NCBI GenBank assembly: GCA_963760125.1
Contig: CAVXBV010000007.1
Span: 372,001-436,000, forward strand
DNA from: RYN-111 sp963760125
GTDB lineage: Bacteria; Actinomycetota; Actinomycetes; Mycobacteriales; SCTD01
Direction of reading: 5' to 3'
Length of the DNA stretch: 64,000 nucleotides
Under the pieces are notes generated by a model, which was given only the letters and a program-made list of their open reading frames with translations, searched no databases and was not told the DNA's origin. The first letter of the stretch is position 1; each line of letters opens with the position of its first letter. Position numbers and translations under genes: made by a program. This document shows positions 8,874 to 16,994 of this stretch, in pieces.

Positions 8874-9584
8874 TCAGTGGCCCATCCCGAGCCCGCCGTC
8901 GACCGGGATCACCGCGCCGTTGACGTAGCCGGCGGCGTCGGAGGCGAGGAACGCCAGGACCGCGGCGACCTCGTCCGGCCCGGCGGTGCGGCCTGCGGGG
9001 ATGGTCGCGAGCAGCGCGGACCGTCGCGCCTCGGGCAGCTCGGCGGTCATGTCCGTGTCGACGTACCCGGGGGCGACCACGTTGCTGGTGATGCCACGCC
9101 CGCCGAGCTCGCGGGCCAGGGACCGGGCCAGGCCGACCATGCCCGCCTTGGACGCGGCGTAGTTGGCCTGCCCCGCGGCGCCGGACAGACCCACGACGCT
9201 CGAGACGAACAGCAGCCGGCCGTGCCGAGCCTTGAGCATCGACCGCGACGCTCGCTTGGCCACGCGGTAGGCACCCGTCAGGTTGGCGTCGAGGACGCTG
9301 ATGAACTGCTCCTCGCTCATCCGCAGGAGCAGCGTGTCGTCGGTGATGCCCGCGTTGGAGATCAGCACCTCGACCGGGCCGTGCGCGGCCTCCACCTCGG
9401 TGAACGCCGCGTCGACCTGCTCGGTGGAGGTCACGTCGCACCGGACTCCCAGGAGCCCGTCGGGTGCCTCGCTGCGGTACGTCACGGCGACCCGGTGGCC
9501 CTCGTGGGCGAGCAGGCGCGCGGTCGCCAGGCCGATGCCGCGGTTTCCACCGGTCACCAGCACGGAGCGGGGGGTGGTGGTCAC
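8874..9584 (-). CDS. fabG: 3-oxoacyl-[ACP] reductase FabG
   Basis: NADPH-dependent short-chain reductase of 236 aa that reduces 3-oxoacyl-ACP. TGGNRGIG cofactor motif near residue 12, NAG motif in LISNAGITDD, catalytic Ser in VSSVVG, and Tyr/Lys in YAASKAG. The GTG start at 9584 overlaps the fabD stop (GTGA). The protein is close in layout to primary-metabolism FabG, so it may serve either general fatty-acid synthesis or a dedicated pathway with its neighbours. Confidence 0.93.
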   Translation of the reverse strand: MTTTPRSVLVTGGNRGIGLATARLLAHEGHRVAVTYRSEAPDGLLGVRCDVTSTEQVDAAFTEVEAAHGPVEVLISNAGITDDTLLLRMSEEQFISVLDANLTGAYRVAKRASRSMLKARHGRLLFVSSVVGLSGAAGQANYAASKAGMVGLARSLARELGGRGITSNVVAPGYVDTDMTAELPEARRSALLATIPAGRTAGPDEVAAVLAFLASDAAGYVNGAVIPVDGGLGMGH

Positions 9585-10453
9585 AGGGCCTCCAGATCCT
9601 GGGGCGTGCTGATGGACAGGTGCTGCAGGTCCGGTCTGGTGCGCTTGACCAGCCCCGTCAGGACCGACCCGGGACCGACCTCGATCACCCGCTCCACCTC
9701 GAGGGCCTCCAAGGTCTGGCGCCAGCGGACCTCGGAGGTGAGCTGCGCCGACAGGACCGCGGCGGGGTCCCCGGCGTACGGCGCGGCGCTGGTGTTCGCC
9801 AGGACGGGCACCGTCCCCTGGCTGAAGGCGGTGGTGGTGAGCGCCCGGTCGAGCCGCTCCCGCGCCGGCGCCATGAGGGGCGTGTGGAAGGCGCCGCCGA
9901 CCGGCAGCGGCAGGACTCGGCGGGCCCCAGCAGCCTTGAGGGGTGTCGCCACGTCCGCCATCGCGTCGAGACCGCCGCTGATCACGACGTGCCCGGGGGC
10001 GTTCAGGTTGGCCACCCACACCCCGGCGGGACAGGCCGCCCGGACGGCGTCGTCCTCGAGGCCGAGGACAGCCGCCATGGTTCCGGGGGCGGCGTCCGCA
10101 GCGTGCTGCATCGCGGCTCCTCGCTCGGCGACGAGCCGCAGACCTGCGTCCTGGCTGAGCACCCCGGCCGCGACGAGGGCGGCGTACTCCCCGAGGGAGT
10201 GGCCCGCGCAGACCACGACGTCGAGCTCCGGCAGGGCGCGCAGGGCGAGCAGGGACACCAGGAAGGTGCCGAGCTGGGCCTCCCGCGTCTGTCGCAGCTG
10301 CTCGGCGTCGGCGTGCTGCAGCAGCCACGACAGGTCCCGGTCAAGGGTGGCGGACGCCGCCTCCACGAGCGACCAGCCGGGCGTGGTCGACCAGGGGGTC
10401 CCCATCCCGGCTCGCTGGGAGCCCTGACCGGGGAAGACGAGAGCTGTGCGCAC
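9581..10453 (-). CDS. fabD: Malonyl-CoA:ACP transacylase FabD
   Basis: Transfers malonyl from CoA to ACP; 290 aa. FPGQGSQ at the N-terminus, nucleophile motif GHSLGEYAAL, and the His of the dyad in GGAFHTPLM. GTG at 10453 was preferred over ATG at 10471 because AGGA lies eight bases upstream and the protein then begins like other MCATs (RTALVFPGQGSQ). The gene is divergent from the ketosynthase at 10493, leaving about 40 bases for two promoters. Confidence 0.92.
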   Translation of the reverse strand: MRTALVFPGQGSQRAGMGTPWSTTPGWSLVEAASATLDRDLSWLLQHADAEQLRQTREAQLGTFLVSLLALRALPELDVVVCAGHSLGEYAALVAAGVLSQDAGLRLVAERGAAMQHAADAAPGTMAAVLGLEDDAVRAACPAGVWVANLNAPGHVVISGGLDAMADVATPLKAAGARRVLPLPVGGAFHTPLMAPARERLDRALTTTAFSQGTVPVLANTSAAPYAGDPAAVLSAQLTSEVRWRQTLEALEVERVIEVGPGSVLTGLVKRTRPDLQHLSISTPQDLEAL

Positions 10454-10492
10454 CAGGTGATCCTGCCGCATGGTCGCCGTACGCTCGCGGGT

Positions 10493-11674
10493 GTGAAGCC
10501 CTATCCCGCTCCCCGCCGCGTCGTCGTCACCGGGATCGGGGTCGTGTCCCCAGCGGGGATCGGGCTCGACGCGTTCTGGAGGGGTCTGCAGGCGGTCCCC
10601 GAACAGCGTCGCGTGCGCAGCATCGACGACTTCGACGCGAGCCCGTGGCTGTCGCCCAAGGAACAGCGCCACCACGACCGGTTCACGCACTTCGCCATCG
10701 CGGCGGCAGCAATGGCGGTCGAGCACGCCGGTGGCCTGCCCGACGTCGACCTCGCCCGCGCGGGGTGCTCCCTCGGGACGGGCATCGGCGGCATCAGCAC
10801 GTTCGAGGTGCAGTGCGGGGTGCTGGCCGAGCGCGGTCCTGGGCGGGTCTCGCCGTTCACCATCCCGATGGTGATGCCCAACGCGGGGGCCGCGTCGGTG
10901 TCGCTCGCGTACGGCTTCCGCGGGCCGTGCGAGACCCTCACGACCGCCTGTGCCGCGGGCACCCACAGCGTCGCGGCGGGGGCCCGCATGATCTTCGACG
11001 GCCGGTGCGACGTGGCGTTCGCCGGCGGAGCAGAGGCCTCCATCAACGGCGTCACGGTCGGAGCGTTCACGAAGATGACGGCACTGTCCGGGACAGGGCT
11101 CTCGCGCCCGTTCGACACCGGCCGGGACGGGTTCTGCCTCTCCGAGGGCGCCGCTGTGCTGCTCCTCGAGGAACGGTCGTCGGCCCTCGCCAGGGGAGCG
11201 ACGGTGTACGGCGAGGTCTTGGGCACGGCGTCCACCTGCGACGCCCATCACATCACCGCGCCGAGCCCCGGTGGGACAGGTGCGGCGCACTGCATGCGCC
11301 TGGCTCTGGACGACGCCGGCCTCACGCCGGAGCAGATCGCGCACGTCAACTGCCACGGCACCTCCACGCCGCTGAACGACCAGGCCGAGGCGCAGGCCAT
11401 CACGAGCGTGTTCGGCCCGGAAGCCGTACCGATCACCAGCATCAAGGGCGTCACGGGCCACGGACTCGGCGCGGCGGGAGCGCTCGAAGCCGCCGCGGTG
11501 CTGCTGTCCTTTGGTCATCGGGAGCTGCCGCCGACGATGGGCACGACGGAGGTCGACCCGTCGCTCGAGGTCGATGTGGTCCTCGAACCCCGGGCCTGGG
11601 AGCCCGGGCCGACCATCAGCAACAGCTTCGGCTTCGGCGGTCACAACGGCTCGCTGGTGCTCGGACCCGCATAG
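10493..11674 (+). CDS. fabF: 3-oxoacyl-[ACP] synthase (KAS II / FabF-like)
   Basis: Condensing enzyme of 393 aa. The Cys-His-His triad is complete: TTACAAGTHS, CHGTSTPLND and KGVTGHGLGAAG. The glycine-rich C-terminal SNSFGFGGHN is present. It is therefore a chain-elongating ketosynthase and not a chain-length factor. Start GTG at 10493 (KPYPAPRRVVVTG). It opens the plus-strand arm, nine bases before an acyl-CoA dehydrogenase-like gene, which is unusual for a housekeeping fabF. No fabH is present in the window. Confidence 0.92.
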   Translation: MKPYPAPRRVVVTGIGVVSPAGIGLDAFWRGLQAVPEQRRVRSIDDFDASPWLSPKEQRHHDRFTHFAIAAAAMAVEHAGGLPDVDLARAGCSLGTGIGGISTFEVQCGVLAERGPGRVSPFTIPMVMPNAGAASVSLAYGFRGPCETLTTACAAGTHSVAAGARMIFDGRCDVAFAGGAEASINGVTVGAFTKMTALSGTGLSRPFDTGRDGFCLSEGAAVLLLEERSSALARGATVYGEVLGTASTCDAHHITAPSPGGTGAAHCMRLALDDAGLTPEQIAHVNCHGTSTPLNDQAEAQAITSVFGPEAVPITSIKGVTGHGLGAAGALEAAAVLLSFGHRELPPTMGTTEVDPSLEVDVVLEPRAWEPGPTISNSFGFGGHNGSLVLGPA

Positions 11675-11683
11675 CCTCACGGG

Positions 11684-12736
11684 GTGACCACTGCCCCCGC
11701 GCCCCTTGCCCTCGGGTCCCCACTCCCTGCCGCCGTCGCACTGCGCGCGCAGCTCGTCGCCGACGCGGCGCGCGTCGAGCGAGAAGGCGTGACCCGCGCC
11801 GACCTCCAGCCCCTTGTCGACGCCGGCCTCTACAGCACCTACGCCCCCGTGGAGCTCGGCGGGGCGCCGACTCCCGGCGAACAGCGAGAGGTCGCCGAGG
11901 TGCTGGCCGGCGCCGGACCGGACGTGTGGTTCCTGTGGTTCCAGCACGCGCCGGCGTTGAAGATGCTCGCCACCACCCAGAACGCCTGGCTGCGCGACCA
12001 GTACCTGGCGGACCTCGCCTCCGGGACGTTGCAGGCTGGCGTCTCCTACAGCCACCTGCGCAACCCCAAGCCCTCGATCGCGGCGGTGCGCGACGGCGAG
12101 GACTACCTGCTCAGCGGTCGCCAACCGTGGTGCACCGGCTGGGGGATCAACGACCTGATCCTCGTCGGTGCGGTCGACCCGGCCACGGACGAGGTCGTGT
12201 TCGGCCTGCTCCCCTCGGGCGACGGTCCCGGGGTGCGCGGCGCGGGCGAGCTCGACCTGGCGTCCATGGGAGGCACCGTCACCCACAGCCTCGTGTACGA
12301 CGGGTACCGCCTGCCGGCGTCGCACGTCCTGAACGTCCTGCCGCTCAAGGACTTCCTGGCCGTCGACGCGCTGTCCAACAGCAACGTCCAGCCCTCCACC
12401 TTCGGGGTGGCGCTCGCCGCGCTCGACCTGCTCGCGGAGCGCTCCGCGGAGACTGCGGCGGTGCTGCGGGACCGCGTGATGGCCGTGCGGACCGAGGCCT
12501 ACCGGCTCCTCGACGAGGTCCCCCTGCACGAACGGCTCGAGGAGCGCCTCGCGCTGCGCGCCCGCGCGCTCCTGCTGGGGATCGAGTCGACGACGGCGCT
12601 GCTGACGGCGAGCGGTGGTCGCGGCATGGGGCTGGAGGACCCAGCCCAGCGCCTGCTGCGTGCGGCGGCGTTCCACCTGATCCACAGCCAGGCCGAGGGG
12701 ATCCGGACCGCCACGCTGGCCGCGCTGCGCGCCTGA
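11684..12736 (+). CDS. Acyl-CoA dehydrogenase-like flavoprotein
   Basis: 350 aa, slightly shorter than the usual 380-390. The N-terminal helical part (DAARVEREGVTRADLQPLVD) and the flavin-binding middle region (GVSYSHLRNP, then LSGRQPWCTGWG) are recognisable, followed by the C-terminal helical domain. It probably binds FAD and oxidises an acyl thioester. I could not identify the catalytic glutamate. Its position between a ketosynthase and an AMP-forming ligase plus ACP suggests an ACP-bound substrate rather than beta-oxidation. GTG start nine bases after fabF. Confidence 0.75.
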   Translation: MTTAPAPLALGSPLPAAVALRAQLVADAARVEREGVTRADLQPLVDAGLYSTYAPVELGGAPTPGEQREVAEVLAGAGPDVWFLWFQHAPALKMLATTQNAWLRDQYLADLASGTLQAGVSYSHLRNPKPSIAAVRDGEDYLLSGRQPWCTGWGINDLILVGAVDPATDEVVFGLLPSGDGPGVRGAGELDLASMGGTVTHSLVYDGYRLPASHVLNVLPLKDFLAVDALSNSNVQPSTFGVALAALDLLAERSAETAAVLRDRVMAVRTEAYRLLDEVPLHERLEERLALRARALLLGIESTTALLTASGGRGMGLEDPAQRLLRAAAFHLIHSQAEGIRTATLAALRA

Positions 12737-12737
12737 C

Positions 12738-14219
12738 GTGCACGCCGTCCGCCAGGTCGTCCACGGCCGCGAGGTCCTAGGGCTCGACGAGCACCCGACG
12801 TCGGCGGTGCAGGTCCTGCAGGACGCTCTTCCCCGCTGGGGCGACCGGGTGCTGCTGATCGACCCGGCGCTCGACCGCTCGGTCACCTACGCCGAGTTCG
12901 CCGCGCTGGTCGAGGGCGCGGCGCTGCCTGCCGGACGGGGGGAACGGCTGGCCGTGCTCGCCCGCAACGGCCTCGAGGCCGCCGTCGCGATCTGGGCCTG
13001 CGCGCGAGCCGGGGTCATCCACGTGGGGATCCCCACGGACGCACCGACCGGTCGGGTCAGGGACGTCCTCGACCTGGTCGGGGCGGCGGCCCTGGTCGGG
13101 CAGCCCGACCTGCTCGCGCGGCACGGCGACCTCGGGGTCCCGGCGTACGACGCCGGTCTGCTGCTGGAGCGGTCCCTGCTCTGGGACGCTGCCCGCGCGC
13201 TGCCGACCGCCGACGACACCTACTGCCTGATCCCCACGAGCGGCACCACCGGTCGGCCCAAGGCAGTACAGGTGACCGGCCGGATGCTCGGGCACGCGGT
13301 TGCCTTCTACGTTCACGCACTGGGCCTCACCCCTCGGGACCGGACGGCGATCCACCTGCCCTTCTCCTGGGTGTCGGGGCATGTGACCCAGCTCGGCCCG
13401 GTCATGGCCAGCGGTGGGTCGGCCGTGACGATGGCGGCGTATACGGCACCTCTGCTCATCGAAACTGCGGCCGCCCACCGCGTCACCTGGCTGGACGTGG
13501 TTCCGAGCATCTGGGAGGGCCTGCTGCGGTGCGACCTGACGCCGCTCGAGGACGTGCGGTTGGCGGTGTACGGCGGCGCGCCGGCTCCGCCCGGCACTCT
13601 GGAGCGCGTGCGCGCAGCGCTACCGGGGATCGCGCTGCACGACGTCTACGCGCTGTCGGAGACCTGCGCGCCGGTGACGCACCTCGCCGACGGCGAGCCG
13701 TCAGGCTCGGTCGGGAGACCGGTGCCGTACGCCGAGGTGCGCACCGTCGGCCCGGACGGGCGCGACGCCGCGGTCGGTGAGGTGTGGGTGCGGTCGGCCG
13801 TCGTCACCCCGGGCTACTGGGGAGCGGACCCCCTGCAGGTCACCGACGACGGCTGGCTGCGGACCGGTGACCTGGGTCGGGTCGTCGAGGGCAGGCTGGA
13901 GCTGGTCGGTCGGGCGGTGGACCTCGTGCTGCGCGGCGGCGTCAACGTCTACCCGCAGGAGGTGGAGCGCGCGCTGCTGTCCGTCGTGGGCGTCGTGTCT
14001 GCCGCGGCCTGCGGGGTGCCCTCCCGGGTGGGGGGCGAGGCGGTGGCCGCGGCCGTCGTGCTGCGGTCCGCGGTCCTCCCCGCGGTGCTGCGGCGGGCGG
14101 TGCAAGACGCGGTGGGCGTGCACGCCGTACCGCGGCCGCTGCGGGTCGTGGACGCGCTGCCGCTCAACGCCAACGGCAAGGTTGACCGGGCCGCGCTCCG
14201 CCGGCTGCTCGGGGGCTGA
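12738..14219 (+). CDS. AMP-forming acyl/aryl ligase
   Basis: ANL-superfamily enzyme of 493 aa that adenylates a carboxylic acid and loads it onto a thiol. P-loop PTSGTTGRPKAV near residue 170, YALSETCAP (A5), RTGDLG and GRAVDLVLRGGVNVYPQEVE (A7/A8), and the catalytic Lys in PLNANGKVDR near the C-terminus. The start is GTG one base after the preceding stop. A stand-alone ACP follows 14 bases downstream and is its likely acceptor. Fatty, aryl and amino acids remain possible as substrates. Confidence 0.85.
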   Translation: MHAVRQVVHGREVLGLDEHPTSAVQVLQDALPRWGDRVLLIDPALDRSVTYAEFAALVEGAALPAGRGERLAVLARNGLEAAVAIWACARAGVIHVGIPTDAPTGRVRDVLDLVGAAALVGQPDLLARHGDLGVPAYDAGLLLERSLLWDAARALPTADDTYCLIPTSGTTGRPKAVQVTGRMLGHAVAFYVHALGLTPRDRTAIHLPFSWVSGHVTQLGPVMASGGSAVTMAAYTAPLLIETAAAHRVTWLDVVPSIWEGLLRCDLTPLEDVRLAVYGGAPAPPGTLERVRAALPGIALHDVYALSETCAPVTHLADGEPSGSVGRPVPYAEVRTVGPDGRDAAVGEVWVRSAVVTPGYWGADPLQVTDDGWLRTGDLGRVVEGRLELVGRAVDLVLRGGVNVYPQEVERALLSVVGVVSAAACGVPSRVGGEAVAAAVVLRSAVLPAVLRRAVQDAVGVHAVPRPLRVVDALPLNANGKVDRAALRRLLGG

Positions 14220-14233
14220 CTACTGTCGCGGCT

Positions 14234-14479
14234 GTGGAACGTGATGCTGTGCTGGAGCTGGTCCGCGACCAGGCCGTCCTGCTGCTGGACCTGACCCGCG
14301 AGGAGCTCGCGGAAGACGTCGCGTTCGTCGACGACCTCGGTGTCGACTCACTGGCGCTCATCGAGTTCGCCATGGCGGTCGAGGACGCGCTCGGCATCAG
14401 CCTGCCCGAGGACGAGCTCGCCGGGACCCAGCGGCTGGGGGAGCTCGTCGACCTGGCCACGGCCAAGACCCTGGCATGA
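14234..14479 (+). CDS. Acyl carrier protein 2
   Basis: 81-aa acidic carrier protein. The phosphopantetheine Ser is in GVDSLALIEFAM and the following SLPEDELAGTQ resembles ACP1. The GTG start lies 14 bases after the ligase, and the last codons overlap the start of the InhA-like gene. Probable carrier for the acid activated by the adjacent ligase. Confidence 0.92.
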   Translation: MERDAVLELVRDQAVLLLDLTREELAEDVAFVDDLGVDSLALIEFAMAVEDALGISLPEDELAGTQRLGELVDLATAKTLA

Positions 14480-15250
14480 GCCTGCTGAGCGGTCGGCGGG
14501 TCGTCGTGACCGGCGTGCTCACCGAGGCCTCGCTGGCGAGCGAGGTCGTCCGCGTCGCGCTGGCCGAGGGCGCCGAGGTCCTGCTCACCTCACCGGTCTG
14601 CCGGGCGCACCGGATCACCAGCCGGGTCGGGCCGCGGCTCGGGGTGGATGCTCCTGTCCTGGAGCTCGACGTGACGCTGCAGGAGGACCTCGACAGCGCT
14701 GGCGGCGGCGGTCCGCGACGCCGGGTGGGACCGGGTCGACGGGGTCGTGCACGCCCTCGGCTACCTGCCCGAGACGTGGGACGCGACCAGCTTCGCCGGG
14801 ACCCCGTGGGCCGTCGCCCGGGAGGTGTTCGAGGTGACGGCGTGGTCGCTCGCCGCCGTGGTCGACGCGCTGGATCCGCTGCTGGTCCGAGGCTCGGCAG
14901 TCGTCGGCATCACGCAGGACAGCGATCGGGTCTGGGGTTCTCCGGACTGGCTGCAGGTCGCGCATGCCTCCCTACGGGCGACAGCGCGATCGCTGGCCCG
15001 TGACCTGGGCCCGCGCGGCGTCCGCGTCAACCTCGTCTCCTGCGGACCGGTGGCCACCTTGCTGGCGCGCGCGGTTCCCGGCCACGCCGACCTCGCCACG
15101 TCGTACGACGCCCGCGCCCCGCTCGGGTGGGACGCCACGTCCGCGTCCGCCACCGCGCGCGCCGCGGTCATGCTGCTGTCGCCCTGGTTCCCCGCCACGA
15201 CGGGGGAGGTCGTCGTGGTCGACGGCGGCGCGGGCGCGGTCGGCGTCTGA
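14476..15250 (+). pseudogene. InhA-like SDR lacking catalytic Tyr/Lys, with frameshift
   Basis: Paralogue of the InhA at 7862. The N-terminus (LLSGRRVVVTGVLTEASLAS) starts at ATG 14476, which overlaps the ACP2 stop. Around 14695-14705, after LQEDLDS, homology moves frame and continues as LAAAVRDAGWDRVDGVVHALGYLPE to the C-terminal WFPATTG. The position of the catalytic Tyr-Lys pair reads GSPDWLQVAHASLRA: Pro replaces Tyr and His replaces Lys. That loss is outside the frameshift, so it is real in this sequence. It could be an inactive partner or scaffold, an altered enzyme, or a decaying duplicate. The DLGPRGVRVNLVS and DARAPLGWD segments are well kept. Confidence 0.8.
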
Positions 15251-15330
15251 CCGAGCGACATCCGGGCTCCGCGTCCGATCACGTCGGGTCTCCACAGAAC
15301 CCGGTGGCGCCGCCGCGTAACGTTCTCGCC

Positions 15331-16026
15331 ATGACGACCTACTGCGCGCCGTGCCTCGCCGACCTCGCGCTCGTGCGCGACGCGGTCACCACCGTGTCCG
15401 GCACCGCCTCCTGCATGGCTCACGCCGTCCTGCTCACGCACCCGACCGACACGCCGCAGCGGCGCCTCAGTCGGCTCACCGAGCTGCGCACGACGGCCGA
15501 GAGCAAGCTCGGGACCGCGTCCCAGGACGACGTTCCGACGCTCGAGCTGCTGGTGCAGGAGTACGCCCTCGCAGGCGCCATGGACATGACGGTCCCGCTG
15601 CGCGACATCGCGGGCGACCGCTCGCCGCGTCCCCCGAAGAGCCGTCGCGGCCGGGGTGGCCGTCCCGAGGGACAGCGCGAAGGTGGTCGTCCCGAGGGCC
15701 AGCGCGAGGGCCAGCGCGGCGAGGGACGTCGCCCCGCTGCCGGCTCCGAGGCCGACACCAGCTCCTCGTCAACGGACGCTCCGTCGGCACCGCAGGGCTC
15801 TCCCACGAGCGAGACCTCGGCACCGGCTGGCGGCAGCGGCTCGTCGGCAGCCCCGGCGACCAGCAGCCCCGCGACCTCCGAGGCTCCCACCGCTCCGGCA
15901 CCCACCGCAGCCCCGGCAGCGTCCGCACCGGCCGAGGCCCAGGCTGCCCCGGCCACCGCTGCTCCCGCCGCTCCCGCGAGCAGCGGCGGCGAGAACGCGA
16001 GCGCTCCGGCCGGCGACTCCGCCTGA
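15331..16026 (+). CDS. Hypothetical protein, Cys-containing N-domain and low-complexity tail
   Basis: Unrecognised 231-aa protein. Residues 1-90 form a plausible folded helical domain with three cysteines (TYCAPC and TASC). Residues 93-135 are a basic Arg/Gly/Gln-rich stretch with a short repeat (GRPEGQREG, twice or more). The remaining hundred residues are almost only Ala, Pro, Ser and Thr. There is no signal peptide or membrane segment. The basic repeat could bind nucleic acid, and the three cysteines could bind a metal; both are guesses. ATG at 15331 is the natural start of the domain. It is separated by 80 bases from the InhA-like gene and by 35 from cbiB. Confidence 0.7.
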   Translation: MTTYCAPCLADLALVRDAVTTVSGTASCMAHAVLLTHPTDTPQRRLSRLTELRTTAESKLGTASQDDVPTLELLVQEYALAGAMDMTVPLRDIAGDRSPRPPKSRRGRGGRPEGQREGGRPEGQREGQRGEGRRPAAGSEADTSSSSTDAPSAPQGSPTSETSAPAGGSGSSAAPATSSPATSEAPTAPAPTAAPAASAPAEAQAAPATAAPAAPASSGGENASAPAGDSA

Positions 16027-16061
16027 CGGCTCGGGTCAGCACCCGCTCGTAGGCTCCGGAC

Positions 16062-16994
16062 GTGCAGCAGCACTGGCCCACCGCTGTCGGCCTCGCCGCG
16101 GGGCTCGGGCTCGACCTGGTGTTCGCCGATCCGCGGCGCGGCCACCCGGTCGCGGCGTTCGGGACCGTGGCCGAGCGCCTCGAGCAGGTGATGCACCGCG
16201 ACGCGCGCCTGGCGGGTGTCGGCTACACGGGCGCGCTGACCGGCGGCGCCGTCCTGCTCGGCGGAGCGCTGTCCCGCCTCAGCAGCCGCCCTGCCGCACG
16301 GGTCGCGGTGACCGGCGTGGCCACCTGGGCCGTCCTCGGCGGCACCAGCCTGCGGCGTGAGGCTGCCGCCATGCACGACCTTCTCGAGGCGGACGACGTC
16401 CCGGCCGCGCGCGACCGGCTGTCCCACCTGTGCGGGCGCGACCCGTCGCAGCTCGACGTCCCGGAGCTTGCCCGAGCGACCGTCGAGTCGGTGGCGGAGA
16501 ACACCGCCGACGCGGTGGTCGGCCCGCTGTTCTGGGGCGCGGTGGCGGGGATCCCCGGCCTGCTCGGTTACCGCGCGATCAACACCCTGGATGCGATGGT
16601 GGGTCATCGCTCGCCGAGGTACGCGCGCTTCGGCTGGGCCGCGGCGCGGCTCGACGACCTGGCCAACCTCGGTCCGGCGCGGGTGACCGCCGCGCTGACG
16701 GTGCTGCTCGCTCCCGTCGTCGGCGGCCGGTCCACGGCCGCCTCCCGGGCCTGGCGCAGGGACGGGGACAAGCACCCCAGCCCCAACGCTGGTCCGGTCG
16801 AGGCAGCCTTCGCCGGGGCGCTGGGGCGCACGCTCGGCGGCAGGCTGGCCTACGGCCAGCGGGTCGAGCACCGGCCCTTCCTGGGCAACGGACCGGCTCC
16901 GGAGGTCGACGACATCCCCCGCGCGGCGCGGCTGTCGGCCGCGGTGTCGCTCGCCGCGGGCGCCGTCGCTGTCGCCGTACGGGCCCGGCGATGA
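16062..16994 (+). CDS. cbiB: Adenosylcobinamide-phosphate synthase CbiB/CobD
   Basis: Membrane enzyme of 310 aa that attaches the aminopropanol arm to adenosylcobyric acid. Characteristic segments are DLVFADPRRGHPVAAFG, ATVESVAENTADAVVGPLFW and DKHPSPNAGPVEAAFAGAL. There are several hydrophobic segments. The GTG start is at 16062, and the stop overlaps the cobQ start (ATGA), so the two are coupled. The pair lies about 12 kb from the main cobalamin operon. Confidence 0.93.
   Translation: MQQHWPTAVGLAAGLGLDLVFADPRRGHPVAAFGTVAERLEQVMHRDARLAGVGYTGALTGGAVLLGGALSRLSSRPAARVAVTGVATWAVLGGTSLRREAAAMHDLLEADDVPAARDRLSHLCGRDPSQLDVPELARATVESVAENTADAVVGPLFWGAVAGIPGLLGYRAINTLDAMVGHRSPRYARFGWAAARLDDLANLGPARVTAALTVLLAPVVGGRSTAASRAWRRDGDKHPSPNAGPVEAAFAGALGRTLGGRLAYGQRVEHRPFLGNGPAPEVDDIPRAARLSAAVSLAAGAVAVAVRARR

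Noticed and set aside
10472..12886. Minus-strand open frame that extends fabD upstream by 800 codons
   Set aside because: It is the shadow of fabF, the dehydrogenase and the ligase; fabD homology begins only at 10453.
15668..15720. Repeated GGNCGTCCCGAGGGNCAGCGCGA units as a possible mobile or regulatory repeat
   Set aside because: They are codon repeats inside the coding sequence of the RG-rich hypothetical protein and do not occur elsewhere.
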